A stretch of DNA of 64,000 nt from a virus. A program made the translations under genes and the position numbers. The notes under the pieces are model-generated. The model was not told where the DNA came from and did not search any database. It saw nothing but the letters and a program-made list of their open reading frames with translations. This document shows, in pieces, positions 28,673 to 39,900 of the stretch; within the stretch, counting starts at the first letter, position 1, and each line of letters begins with the position of its first letter. The stretch is from IMG/VR virus record IMGVR_UViG_3300032516_000001, positions 62,001 through 126,000 of that record. The stretch is one strand, 5' to 3'.

Positions 28673-31222
28673 TCAATAGATTGGGTTGCCTGCTTCATCA
28701 GTCAAATTTATTGCTACGACTGTGTATGAAACAGGTCCCATGTTAATTACTCGTACTGAGGCTCTATCACCACCTATCCAGTCTGCTTCCTTCTGAAGAA
28801 TACCACCTCCTGAAATGGTTAGGTTTGATAAAGATAACGGGAGTTTGCACATTTCTTTAGAGAAAAATACCTCCACAGCATCAGATCCAAACCTCATTCC
28901 ATCCACATTCCCAATAAGCCCTATTCTTGGTATTGCTGATGCTACAGATGGTCTTATAGCCAACCCGATAAATGATGATGTGAAATTAAATCCATGAAAA
29001 AAATCCGTACCAGCATATCCATAATTGGAAAATGGTGGAGGATCACCAAATAAATTATCGTGATATGTATCTTGAAGAGTACCAGAAATTGTATATATCT
29101 CCCCATTTATCATTGAATCGACATCAACAACTATTGTATCATTAATAGGGGCAGAAATCACCCTAAATCCGCGGACTCCATGCGGACCAATCCTAGCTAT
29201 ATGATCCGAACAAACTCGCCTCATATCAGATACTAAATTAGACAAAGATCCAATGTCGGTGGCATCAACCGCTTGCACGATATCGGAATCTGCACATTGC
29301 CAATGCTCAGATGAATTGAGCATATGTCTATTTAGCTTAAATTTGAAACTATTTGCTGCAATAATAATGCTGGGTAAATCAGTATGATGAGCATATTCAC
29401 CGGAAGATGCGAAATCCGAACCGTCTACATATCTATGCATAAGTGGAGGCCACGATAGGTGAAAATCATATGCTTTCACGATATTATTCAAGGCCCACAT
29501 CGATACTGGCAGTGAAGTAATGATATGAGATCTAGTTGCAATAGGTTCATCATCCACTTCAGCTTGGATAGATCCTGGAAGAACGATTTCACGATCAAAT
29601 AAAATAGATGCTGATATTTCAGGTTCAACCAAAATAGATTGTACTCGAGCCGTTCCAATACCTCGCGAACGTGCAGTAATACTACCAGTGTAATTAGCAG
29701 GAGATGTTATACTGAATCCATCTTCACTTGTTACAGTGGCCTCAAGTCGTACTGAAGGGATGTTGGATCGCATTATGAAACGTAAATCGGCGAATAACGT
29801 ATAAGGTCCACGAGTTTCAAATGCCATGTTCGGTGCACCATAACTCGCAAAAACTGCTATTTGATTTATCGGTGAGCCATATGCTGAGCTAAATGAAAGC
29901 GGATATTCGGTCAATAATACATGATTATTATATGCTAATTTTAGACCTATGTTCGGTGGATTTGGTGTATAGCCAGCGAACACACCGCAAGCAATTACTA
30001 AAATAGGATCCGTATAAGATCCGAAGACATCTCTAAAAGTCATGGTATTAATGCTATCATCATATAGATGAACCCCGGCCTGATGCAAGTGATTTATATA
30101 TTTTCTCTGTACTTCATTTACTAGATTGTAAGCAGTGGTGGCATTAGTTGCATCGGCCATCGTGATACGATTAACAGTATCCATATTGGCATGAACAAGA
30201 TCTGAAGAAATGTGCGCATTAAAATCAGCTTTGAATTCATTTACTATAGTTATTAACACTGATAAAATTGACCAACTAAAAATCGGAGAAGTTACTTCAT
30301 TAGCAGTGTCCGCTACAATATGCACCCCGCTTTGATATGCCGCCCAGTTAATTTGAGTATCAGCGTCTAATACTGGTCCATTGAAATAAACTCGTACCAC
30401 TCCCGTGTTGAAATAATCATTACTAACATCTGATACATAAGCATCAATGATTTCAAGTTGAGTCAAACTAGTATAGCTATATGGTAAAGGCGCTCGCGAT
30501 GCCAACGTTAAAGGAACAGTTCCAGTTGCAGTATTTAAAGACCAATCAGTGACTCCAATAAAATCGATAACAAATGAATTAGCCGCCGGCATGCCTCCTG
30601 GTAATTGCACACGAAAAGTCGTTTCAGGTATGCCTTCAGCAGCCCATGGTAATAAAGCCATGGCCACCCCAGGGCCGGGAATACTGGCATCTCGGATGGT
30701 GAATGTTGCCGGTACTATTGCTGATTCGGTCGTTGGACCCACAGACCGATCAAATAAGATGTCAACACATCCGCGTTCTGATTGCCAGGCACCAATAACC
30801 ATTGGCGGGTCTATCACATTAGCATCAAAATTTTTAGCTCCCGATATGATCTCTTCTCCTAAAATACTAAGCACGCCGGCCGTGCCCAAAGAATATGATG
30901 TTCCTGTAGTTAATGGTTGAGCTAAATTCAATACTACGGACCAATGATCAGCATCGTAAAAATCAACTGAATTAATAGTCGGTATTATGGCTATAGGTGG
31001 AGCTGGTGGTACTGTAGGAACAGTCAATGTTAAGATATAATTTACAGGATTGAGAGCTGTATCTGTCAATTCATCATTGTAATAAACACGAACTCTTTTG
31101 GAAGATATTTGATGAACATTAAAATCAAATGTTCCTGGACCAGATGATAAAAATACCGCTCCAGGTACGATTCTGCCAAATCTAGAGCTTGGTAGCCCCA
31201 ATCTCCCGGTTAAAGCAACCAT
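28673..31222 (-). CDS. fibre protein with Ig-like and helical-repeat modules
   Basis: An 849-residue protein. The first 250 residues resemble bacterial Ig-like (SbsA-type) domains: SSKRVRVYYNDELTDTALNP, then SERGCVDILFDRSV and similar beta patterns. It also contains helical units matching those of the 1800-residue protein (VNEFKADFNAHISSDLVH, LVNEVQRKYINHLHQAGVHL, and degenerate copies near residue 610-680). The C-terminus has another Ig-like strand set (GMRFGSDAVEVFFSKEM). The start MVALTGRLG parallels the 1800-residue neighbour, pointing to a shared N-terminal docking motif. Its ATG overlaps the stop of the collagen-like gene (TAATG). Likely part of the same fibre assembly. Confidence 0.7.
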   Translation of the reverse strand: MVALTGRLGLPSSRFGRIVPGAVFLSSGPGTFDFNVHQISSKRVRVYYNDELTDTALNPVNYILTLTVPTVPPAPPIAIIPTINSVDFYDADHWSVVLNLAQPLTTGTSYSLGTAGVLSILGEEIISGAKNFDANVIDPPMVIGAWQSERGCVDILFDRSVGPTTESAIVPATFTIRDASIPGPGVAMALLPWAAEGIPETTFRVQLPGGMPAANSFVIDFIGVTDWSLNTATGTVPLTLASRAPLPYSYTSLTQLEIIDAYVSDVSNDYFNTGVVRVYFNGPVLDADTQINWAAYQSGVHIVADTANEVTSPIFSWSILSVLITIVNEFKADFNAHISSDLVHANMDTVNRITMADATNATTAYNLVNEVQRKYINHLHQAGVHLYDDSINTMTFRDVFGSYTDPILVIACGVFAGYTPNPPNIGLKLAYNNHVLLTEYPLSFSSAYGSPINQIAVFASYGAPNMAFETRGPYTLFADLRFIMRSNIPSVRLEATVTSEDGFSITSPANYTGSITARSRGIGTARVQSILVEPEISASILFDREIVLPGSIQAEVDDEPIATRSHIITSLPVSMWALNNIVKAYDFHLSWPPLMHRYVDGSDFASSGEYAHHTDLPSIIIAANSFKFKLNRHMLNSSEHWQCADSDIVQAVDATDIGSLSNLVSDMRRVCSDHIARIGPHGVRGFRVISAPINDTIVVDVDSMINGEIYTISGTLQDTYHDNLFGDPPPFSNYGYAGTDFFHGFNFTSSFIGLAIRPSVASAIPRIGLIGNVDGMRFGSDAVEVFFSKEMCKLPLSLSNLTISGGGILQKEADWIGGDRASVRVINMGPVSYTVVAINLTDEAGNPIY

Positions 31223-34200
31223 TAGTCGTGGTAAATCTCCAGACGGGCCATATAAACCACTACCGCATCTGAGCCGGTGGGACCAGTGGCTGAACTACCA
31301 AGACTGACCTGAACCTCATAATCTTGTTCCCCAGCGAAAGTCAAATCCGGTGACTTTATATACGTAGGAACACTACTAGTTGTAGCTAGTATCGAATTAC
31401 TAACAAATGTTCCAACCCCGACATCATAGAGCCGAGCGGATCCAGTCAATCCCGACGAAGACCCGAAGTATGCGGCGAATTGAAGATGTTGATTACCTCC
31501 AGTTGGGACCGTCGGTCTATAGTCTGCAGGATCAAATCGAAGAGCACCAACAGTTATATATCCGGTAGCAGAAGAAGACTGCGGGCCGGCAACCCCTATG
31601 ACATAGTGCTTTCTAGCAATTGTTTGTATTATATATCCGGTAAATCCGCCACTAGGACCTGTATACCCAGGAAGTATAATCCCCTTCAGTCCATCAATAG
31701 CTCCCTGTACATTAGTAAAACCAAACGCGGGAAGTGTATCGACAGCTGAAATCAGATCAGCAGAATCGCCCCCAGATGGACCAGTCGCCCCAGTTACTCC
31801 ATCGATTCCTGTTGCGCCTTGGACCCCCGTAGCGCCTTGTGGTCCTGTCGCACCAGTTGCTCCGTCAGGACCAGTGGCTCCAGTTACCCCGCCAATCCCA
31901 GTAGCGCCTTGTGGCCCTGTAGCACCCGTCTCACCTTGTGGTCCTGTTGGTCCAGTAGCTCCTGTTACGCCATCAACGCCTGTCGCGCCTTGTGGACCTG
32001 TCGAGCCCTGCGGACCCGTCGCTCCAGTTACTCCTCGTGGTCCAACCAATTCGGAAGATATCGCTGATTGAAGAATCGAAGGGGAATCGCTAACGATATC
32101 CCCGGACTCCATATTTGTCATGCCGCCGTTATAACCTGACGGACCACTATCCTTTATAGTTGGATATGTATCGCCATCGCCCATTCTCCACCAGGCGACC
32201 AAATTTGGCGGAGCATCGGCTCTATTTACTGCTTTGCCAGTAGCAAGCCACGTTACTTCCGTGCTAGTCAGTACTCTATTATAAACAGTTATTTCGTCAA
32301 GATTGCCTGGGAATGGTGCATAACCCATGCCTGGCACTGCTCCTGCAATCGTAGCACTGGCTGTATTTAATATACTTTGAGTTAGATTACTTTGAATAGT
32401 AAGTATCCCAGTTATAGATCCGTCTATGTAGAATTTAACACCACTAGCGAGTGAAGTCCCCGCGTAGGTGACAACACAATGATGCCAAGTTCCACTGTTT
32501 AAAACTGACACATTATCAGTTACGTATAATTGGCTATTATCGGCCCCGTTCAAAAAAAGAAAAAAGCATCCACTTCGATTACCAACCGCATAACCCGGAT
32601 AGTAAGTGGGCCCATTCTGCATCTTTGCAAAAAATCCATAAGAGTAATTGGTGGTTTTAACCCATAGAGATATAGAGAACGAATCCGTGCGCTCAAAATT
32701 GAGCACATTACCTAGAACCACATATTCATCAGTACCGCCAAAGAGAATGGATTTTTCAGAATTTCCCGCAACGCCCTTCGCACCTGTAGGACCAGTTACG
32801 CCAGTGGATCCTGCCGGTCCTGTGGCACCTCGCGGTCCAGTTGGACCAGTCGCTCCAGTAACACCCTGGGAACCGGTAACGCCTTGCGGGCCTGTTGGTC
32901 CAGTGGCTCCAGTTACTCCGTTGATTCCTGTAGCACCTTGCGGGCCTGTTGGTCCAGTCGCTCCGGTTATTCCATCAATACCCGTAACGCCTTGTGGTCC
33001 AGTGGCTCCTGTCTCCCCCGCGGGTCCTGTTGGTCCAGTGACGCCGGTAACTCCGTCAACACCTGTGGCGCCTTGTGGTCCTGTCGGCCCCGTGGCCCCG
33101 GTAACTCCATCAACGCCTGTTACGCCTTGCGGCCCCGTCGCACCTTGCGGGCCTGTGACACCTGTGACACCGCCGATTCCAGTAGCACCTTGTGGTCCTG
33201 TTACACCTTGTAAACCCGTTGCGCCTTGTGATCCTGTTGGTCCTGTAGCCCCGGTTATTCCATCAATACCCGTAACGCCTTGTGGTCCAGTGGCTCCAGT
33301 TACTCCTGGAGATCCTTGTGGGCCGGTAGACCCAGTTACTCCGTCAACCCCGTTAATTCCTGTCGGTCCAGCAGGACCCGTAGCCCCAGCAGGACCCGTA
33401 GCCCCAGCAGGACCCGTTGGACCAGCAGGACCCGTTGGACCAGCAGAACCCGTTGGACCAGCAGAACCCGTTACTCCGTCAACCCCGTTAATTCCTGTAG
33501 CGCCTTGTGACCCTGTGGCTCCTATCCCCCCCGTGGGTCCTGTTGGTCCAGTAACGCCGGTAATGCCATCAATTCCTGTAGCACCCTGTGGTCCAGTGGC
33601 TCCGGTTGCTCCATTAGGACCTGTTGGACCAATAGCTCCTGTGGCACCACCAGGTCCGGTCGCCCCGGTTACTCCGTCAATTCCTGTGGCCCCCTGTGGA
33701 CCCGTAGGACCTGTAGCACCAGTTGCTCCATCAGGACCCGTAGGACCTGTGATTCCTGGAGATCCCTGAGGACCAGTAACACCAGTTGCTCCATCAGAAC
33801 CAGCGGCTCCAGTGACTCCTGGAGATCCCTGTGGGCCAGTAGCCCCCTCTGGGCCAGTAGTTCCTGTGACCCCGGGTGATCCTTGCGGTCCTGTAGCTCC
33901 AGTAATTCCATCAGAACCTGTAGCACCTGTAACACCATTAGACCCCGTCGCGCCTTGTGGTCCTGTCGCTCCAGTGACTCCTGGTAAGCCTTGTGGTCCT
34001 GTCGCTCCAGTAACACCGTCCGGCCCTGTTGGTCCACCATAAGGACCCGTTGCGCCCTGCGGACCAGTAGCTCCGATTACTCCCGGCTCTCCTTGCGGAC
34101 CAGTAGCTCCGATTGGACCTGTTGGACCAGGTGAACCCTGTGGACCCTGAGGACCAGTTGGTCCACCATAGGGTCCCGTAGCACCGACGGGACCTGTTTC

Positions 34201-36132
34201 TCCTTGCGGGCCGGTCGGACCTGTTGCCCCATCTGGACCTGTAACTCCAGTGACTCCAGGACTACCCTGTGGGCCAGTAGCTCCAGTGACGCCAGTAACT
34301 CCATCGATTCCAGTTGCTCCGATAGGGCCTGTTGCTCCTACTGGTCCAGTTGCACCTGTAACTCCATCAACACCAGTGGCTCCGATAGGACCGGTAGATC
34401 CAGTTACGCCATCGATACCGGTAGCGCCCTGTGGGCCAGTCGATCCCGTGACTCCATCGATACCGGTCGCGCCAATTGGCCCTGTCGGTCCAGTCGCACC
34501 TGTGACGCCATCGATCCCTTGAACACCAGTGGCGCCTATTGGGCCAGTCGCTCCTGTAACGCCATCAATTCCTGTGGCACCTTGTGGTCCTGTCGATCCT
34601 GTAACTCCATCTATACCAGTCGCGCCAATCGGCCCGGTTGGACCAGTAGCTCCTGTAACTCCATCGATTCCTTGAACCCCGGTCTCGCCTTGAGGACCGG
34701 TCCAACCCGTCTCACCAGCTGGTCCCGTTGGTCCAGTAGCGCCTGTAACACCGTCTATACCAGTTGCTCCTTGAACACCAGCCCCTGTAGCACCTGCCGG
34801 TCCCGTCGCTCCGGTAACACCAGCTATTCCTGTAGCACCTTCAGCACCGGCAGGTCCTGTGGGTCCCATTGGGCCTTCCGGACCAGTAGGACCTATTGGC
34901 CCGGTAACTCCATCAGGACCTGCCGCTCCTTGTGGTCCTGTAACGCCTGTAACGCCAGTATAGCCTGCTGGTCCTGTCGGTCCGGGCGCGCCTGTAACAC
35001 CGTCCGCGCCTGTTGCGCCTTGGATCCCATCGGGTCCGGTTGCTCCTGTAACTCCGTCGTTACCTGGTAACCCTTGGACGCCGGTTTCACCTTGTATACC
35101 TGTGACACCATCTGGTCCCGTTGCACCTGTAATGCCTGGTGATCCTTGGGGACCAGTTGCTCCTGTTACACCAGGACCCCCCTGCGGACCTGTTGAACCA
35201 GTAACACCTTGTGGTCCTGTAGCGCCGGTTCCCCCTTTCGGTCCCGTTGATCCGAAAATTCCTTGTGAACCTGTGGCCCCACGCGGCCCGGTTGATCCTG
35301 TGACACCGGTTGCACCTTGGGGGCCTGTAACTCCTATACCCGTAGCCCCTTGCGGGCCAGTTCCACCTTGTGGGCCAGCAGGACCAGTAACCCCCTGCGG
35401 TCCCGTAGAACCAGTAACCCCCTGCGGTCCTGGAGGACCACCAAATGGTCCAGTAGCTCCTGTAATCCCATCTGGTCCAATTGCGCCAGTTACACCAGGT
35501 GATCCCTGTGGACCGGCAGTACCAGTTGCGCCATCAGGGCCGGTGGCTCCTGTGACTCCAGGCGATCCCTGCGGTCCTGTAGCTCCGATAGTTCCATCAG
35601 GTCCCGTTGCGCCTGTAACACCTGGGGATCCTTGAACACCTTGGGGCCCCGTAGAACCAGTAACCCCCTGCGGTCCTGGAGGACCACCAAACGGTCCAGT
35701 AGCGCCTTGTGGTCCGGTGGGACCAGTAGTCCCTGTGACACCAATAGGGCCCGTTGATCCTGTAACTCCAGGAGATCCTTGTGGTCCGGTGGCTCCAGTA
35801 ATACCGGGACTACCTTGCGGTCCCACCGGACCAGTATGGCTTGAAATATCAAATGCAAATTGTGATAAACCGCCGGCAGTCAATACGTGGGTTACAATTG
35901 ATCCGAATGTATGAGCTGCGGCAAGTGTACCCTCTATATGTCTAACAATATCAAATACATTGCCGGCTACCCCGGTAACGAGCATTAACTCATTATCTAT
36001 TTTAATACGGAATTGAGGTAACGGAGGAAATAATGCAGCACTGGCAACTGTAACACTAAGAGCAACTGGACTTATACCGCCCAGTTGATCTATGGTCGTC
36101 TGTGCTGTGTTTGCGAAACGTTCGGTAGGCAT
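31222..36132 (-). CDS. long collagen-like fibre protein with embedded LamG domain
   Basis: A 1636-residue fibre protein. Residues 1-100 form an attachment domain with [20 protein letters not shown] and [20 protein letters not shown], a known head of phage collagen-like fibres. Residues 101-1120 are Gly-X-Y triplets ([16 protein letters not shown] variants) with rare interruptions. Residues 1123-1360 are a LamG/concanavalin-type lectin domain: [72 protein letters not shown] second short collagen stretch (1362-1453) and a 180-residue C-terminal head ([15 protein letters not shown] to ARLEIYHD) follow. It is probably a trimeric fibre whose lectin domain binds a surface glycan. The mid-shaft placement of the lectin is unusual. 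Confidence 0.88.
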   Translation of the reverse strand: MPTERFANTAQTTIDQLGGISPVALSVTVASAALFPPLPQFRIKIDNELMLVTGVAGNVFDIVRHIEGTLAAAHTFGSIVTHVLTAGGLSQFAFDISSHTGPVGPQGSPGITGATGPQGSPGVTGSTGPIGVTGTTGPTGPQGATGPFGGPPGPQGVTGSTGPQGVQGSPGVTGATGPDGTIGATGPQGSPGVTGATGPDGATGTAGPQGSPGVTGAIGPDGITGATGPFGGPPGPQGVTGSTGPQGVTGPAGPQGGTGPQGATGIGVTGPQGATGVTGSTGPRGATGSQGIFGSTGPKGGTGATGPQGVTGSTGPQGGPGVTGATGPQGSPGITGATGPDGVTGIQGETGVQGLPGNDGVTGATGPDGIQGATGADGVTGAPGPTGPAGYTGVTGVTGPQGAAGPDGVTGPIGPTGPEGPMGPTGPAGAEGATGIAGVTGATGPAGATGAGVQGATGIDGVTGATGPTGPAGETGWTGPQGETGVQGIDGVTGATGPTGPIGATGIDGVTGSTGPQGATGIDGVTGATGPIGATGVQGIDGVTGATGPTGPIGATGIDGVTGSTGPQGATGIDGVTGSTGPIGATGVDGVTGATGPVGATGPIGATGIDGVTGVTGATGPQGSPGVTGVTGPDGATGPTGPQGETGPVGATGPYGGPTGPQGPQGSPGPTGPIGATGPQGEPGVIGATGPQGATGPYGGPTGPDGVTGATGPQGLPGVTGATGPQGATGSNGVTGATGSDGITGATGPQGSPGVTGTTGPEGATGPQGSPGVTGAAGSDGATGVTGPQGSPGITGPTGPDGATGATGPTGPQGATGIDGVTGATGPGGATGAIGPTGPNGATGATGPQGATGIDGITGVTGPTGPTGGIGATGSQGATGINGVDGVTGSAGPTGSAGPTGPAGPTGPAGATGPAGATGPAGPTGINGVDGVTGSTGPQGSPGVTGATGPQGVTGIDGITGATGPTGSQGATGLQGVTGPQGATGIGGVTGVTGPQGATGPQGVTGVDGVTGATGPTGPQGATGVDGVTGVTGPTGPAGETGATGPQGVTGIDGITGATGPTGPQGATGINGVTGATGPTGPQGVTGSQGVTGATGPTGPRGATGPAGSTGVTGPTGAKGVAGNSEKSILFGGTDEYVVLGNVLNFERTDSFSISLWVKTTNYSYGFFAKMQNGPTYYPGYAVGNRSGCFFLFLNGADNSQLYVTDNVSVLNSGTWHHCVVTYAGTSLASGVKFYIDGSITGILTIQSNLTQSILNTASATIAGAVPGMGYAPFPGNLDEITVYNRVLTSTEVTWLATGKAVNRADAPPNLVAWWRMGDGDTYPTIKDSGPSGYNGGMTNMESGDIVSDSPSILQSAISSELVGPRGVTGATGPQGSTGPQGATGVDGVTGATGPTGPQGETGATGPQGATGIGGVTGATGPDGATGATGPQGATGVQGATGIDGVTGATGPSGGDSADLISAVDTLPAFGFTNVQGAIDGLKGIILPGYTGPSGGFTGYIIQTIARKHYVIGVAGPQSSSATGYITVGALRFDPADYRPTVPTGGNQHLQFAAYFGSSSGLTGSARLYDVGVGTFVSNSILATTSSVPTYIKSPDLTFAGEQDYEVQVSLGSSATGPTGSDAVVVYMARLEIYHD
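31775..32040 (-). repeat. second collagen-like coding repeat
   Basis: Gly-X-Y triplets of the same GATGPQG vocabulary, residues about 1362-1453, separated from the main shaft by the LamG domain. Confidence 0.85.
32772..35832 (-). repeat. main collagen-like coding repeat, about 3 kb
   Basis: About 1020 residues of Gly-X-Y triplets (residues 101-1120). Units such as [15 protein letters not shown] recur with synonymous changes, and blocks of 27-60 bases recur closely enough to allow recombination. The opposite strand shows long open frames only because of the repeat. Confidence 0.9.
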
Positions 36133-36189
36133 CTGTCTACTTCGATGATTTATGTCTATCTACGTAATGGAATAAAGACCTGAATTAAA

Positions 36190-36990
36190 TTAGAATAGGT
36201 GTATTTCACCTGTTACCGATTTTATTTTTTTGAATCCTAATGGATCCACCCCATCTATCCCCTCAACGAATTTACGAAAATCTTCATACCCATAATTAGA
36301 TAATGTCCAGTTGAAAGCATCCTTAATTTTGCTAAATTGACCTTTGGTTTCATCCTTCTGACCAATATATTCATCTCTAATGATGAACCGCAGTCTATAT
36401 AAGGTATGAGCTGGTCTAATTATATTAAGAAGGATTCTAATATTCTTCTCTGCCAATATTACGTCCGTACTGCCCGGAGAGTCTAGTATTACATCAACAG
36501 TGAATCCAAATTGATCTGATATATCAAAGAATGATCCAGATTTTCTCGCCTCTTCGAAATTTTCCTTGATGATTACCTGACCATTTACCAATAATTCAAC
36601 GACATCTTGAATTGAAGATGGGACACTACCCTTAAAATATGCATTTAGAATCTGAATAAGGAAAGCACGAAAATCTTTATCATTAAATTCTGGATCAGGA
36701 ATTTCTCCAGGGAACATCATAGATGAAATTACTTGGTACATGAATTCTGTGCGAGTATTGGTGTATGCAATGTCAGCTCTTACATCATCTAAAGCAAGAC
36801 GAATTCTAGATAACTCTATGACCATCGCTTTAATTTCACGAGTATAATTTGGACCATCAATAGTAGACTGCCAATACGAGGATAACATAGCCAAAAATAT
36901 TTTAAATTCCCGGCTTGCTTCTTGGATCAATCTGTTTTGATATTCCTCACCCTCCTCAAAAGTATTAAAGTTAATTCGAGCAAGAGCCAT
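36190..36990 (-). CDS. baseplate protein, tail protein I-like
   Basis: A 266-residue protein immediately downstream (one base apart) of the baseplate J-like gene, the classical J-then-I order of contractile tails. The N-terminal two thirds is helical. Near residue 190 it has IRILLNIIRPAHTLYRLRFI, matching the 'kP.HT...l.f..' signature of P2 gpI-type wedge proteins. A hairpin (AGGTG/CACCT around 36198-36212) overlaps its 3' end. The expected role is to join the baseplate wedge to the fibres, consistent with fibre genes starting next. Sequence similarity is modest, so the call depends partly on synteny. Confidence 0.65.
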   Translation of the reverse strand: MALARINFNTFEEGEEYQNRLIQEASREFKIFLAMLSSYWQSTIDGPNYTREIKAMVIELSRIRLALDDVRADIAYTNTRTEFMYQVISSMMFPGEIPDPEFNDKDFRAFLIQILNAYFKGSVPSSIQDVVELLVNGQVIIKENFEEARKSGSFFDISDQFGFTVDVILDSPGSTDVILAEKNIRILLNIIRPAHTLYRLRFIIRDEYIGQKDETKGQFSKIKDAFNWTLSNYGYEDFRKFVEGIDGVDPLGFKKIKSVTGEIHLF

Positions 36991-36991
36991 T

Positions 36992-39900
36992 TCACACCTT
37001 TTTGTACGTAATTGTTAAATCGCCAGGTGTCAGATATTCTATTTGAGACGTATCAACGTCCTCATACCCAGTTTCGCCATTCACTACATATGACGCTGAA
37101 AATACATGATCAGATGGAACATCGGGTGGTGTTAATCCGTAATTTAACGATACAACAACCTTATTCGCAGTTCTTCTAATTCTCTCTGTATCTATGTCGT
37201 CCTGAGTGATAAATATTGGAGCTAATGTAGCGTCATCAGAGTATCCATCTATAATTGCCCCGTCTTTACCTATGATCCAAGATCGATTAAGACCATTACC
37301 AATATCTGATAGAGAACTCGCCATTTCTATTTGCAATTCATCCATAAATATACCGTGATGCATGTTATCAGGGCCGCCACCATCCATAGTATTAAATGGT
37401 AATGACTGAGTTAATAAATAAACAGCATTAACAGATTTGCTGAGCGACTGAATAAATTCATAATCGGACGATAAAACCTTATCTCTGATTCGTAATGCCC
37501 CGTCTTTAAGTGAACATTTGGAAAATGGTTGGACAACAAAATCAACGCCGCTCGTGTTATCTATGGTGGCAATAACATCTGACACATGTATGGATCCCCC
37601 AATACCCTTAGAATCAGTCAAAATCGTATATGCTGTTCTAACATTTTGATCTACAGTCGCCTGGTCTTGGTTGGGTTTAAGCTGTACAATAGCCTCAACT
37701 GACATCGGATTTTCAAGAGCTTGCTTAACTAAAGCATCAGCTGTTGTGTGCTTCTGAGCACCAATTCTTGTTTGAAGTTGTTGTAATACGTCATTAATGA
37801 CATACACTATAGTGAAATTCTCATCATGTTGATAATCAACTGATATTGTGGAACCTGTCGGAATATTAGAAGATGTTGTCCTAATTATTTTCACCGGGGT
37901 AGTCTGAGTTCCCGCAATGACTAAATAATCAGGATTCGGGTCATTTGGCCCGTTATACTCTAGCGTTCTATTTTCATCATATATAACTAATGTAAAAGTA
38001 TTGATACCAACAGAGTTAAGTGACTCTTCATATTGTCCTATGACAACATGCTTTTCATCATTAATTTGAATAGAATCACCAGATGGTATTCCATCAACCT
38101 GATTAATAGCAACATAATTACTAGCTCGAGTGCTTTCTCCTTCAAGTAATGGATCTTCAGTTTTATACAAACTGAATCCAGATGCTGGGTTGAGAGTACC
38201 TGATACTTCACCAGTCACAGACGTAATTCTAATGATTGGTTGCTTACTCGCTACAAATTCATTATTACTTCTAAATCTATAATCACCTTCCACGAAGTCA
38301 TCTAACATTGTGGTGGGCTGAGGCAGTATTGTATTTAATTGAATAGTTTGATAATCAACAACTGTCACTCCAGTCAGATCATATGATGCTGTTGGCGTTA
38401 TCGAATGGTTCCTGAATCCATAACCACTATTTGGATCATCCAGCATTTCAGAAATCGGATTAGACTCAGTTAACCTCGAGTCTCTAGCCCTGAATACTAA
38501 ATTGATTGGATCGATAACATCAAATCTAACATTTTTAGCAACTTTGAATTGGAATGCGAATGATTCTGAAATAGTCCTCTCCATTGTGCCTTTAACATAT
38601 ATATCAACTTTCCCACCAATATGCTTTTTACGCACATCATCGTAATCCCGCATCATATCGGAATTACCAGATTCAACAATTCTAGTTTCTAATAGTCCAG
38701 GAGTACCAACAGCCGTTCTCTTATATCCACCAGTAGTTCCAGTGTCTAATGAATAAAGAGTTCTCGATGCATTCTCAGCTAATTCCAGATTGCTTTGAGT
38801 ATCCCGTCCAAAATCGGAAGCTACTTCATTTATTGTTTGAAAACCGTCGGCTCCGGATACCACAGAATCTAATGTTTCGGCAGACAAATTCCCAATCGAG
38901 CCTGCAACATCAGCTACCATCTGAACCCTAACTTCGTATCTCTTAGTTTCTGGATTATAAAATGATGCTGCATTTTGTAATGGCATGGTGGCGGCACCCA
39001 TGGATTTAAATCTTGGAGCAGTAGAATTAGAAGACGATGAAACTATGGCTCCTTGTGCAATAATGAGGTTTTTTACTGGAGTAGTAGTTGTATAGAATGT
39101 TTGATATACAATCGCAGAACGTCTACCAAGACGAGGAACACCGAAGTTACCCGCTAAAGATGTGAATGCTCCATCGACTAGTGACTGGACAGCAGAATCA
39201 CTACTAAGGCTCAATGCGGAACGCAACGATTGTTTGTATGCCGAATTTGCTACAGGGATACTGGTTCCAGTTCTTCCCGGATCATCAATTTGTAGCAATG
39301 CTTCAAAAGATTTAGCTCGATGAACAAAATCCATCAAGAAATATGCTTTTTGAATTTCATTCGCAAATGGTTCGATATGGACTTCCCTGACAGTCGAAGC
39401 AGGGATCAATGCTAAAGTCGGCTGTGCTCTTTGCACTTCATCAATGTAGTCTTGAACAACGAGAGCTTGTTCTCTAATTCTAACTCCTCGAATCGTAGTA
39501 TCAATCGGTAATGGAGATCCTGATACTTCTTGAGAATATCTACTTTCAGTTAATTGTCCGGTTGCTTTATTAAAATAAACGGTTGTTACGACATAAAATA
39601 ATGGAGCAGTTCTATCAACTACACCAAAGGTTTCAGAATTCTGAATGCCATTATCAATTCCGTCATCCCTATTATGACTGAATGTATAAAAATTATTAGT
39701 TAATAGACTACTAACACTAACATTTAATTTGAAATTTGATATTCCGATCAGATCATACGTGGTTATGGAAGAATATTGAGATGTAACCGTTGGATCCAAT
39801 TCACCAGTATCTGTTGGTTGTAATCGAGATGATATAACCAACAAGTTTGTTTGTTGGTTGTTTGGATTTCCTGGTGTTCCAGGAACCGGATTTTGTAGAT

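Noticed and set aside
32648-33769. Long plus-strand open frame rich in Pro and Val (373 residues).
   Set aside because: It is the reverse reading of the collagen Gly-X-Y repeat (GGN/CCN codons give Pro on the other strand) and has no start context or real composition.
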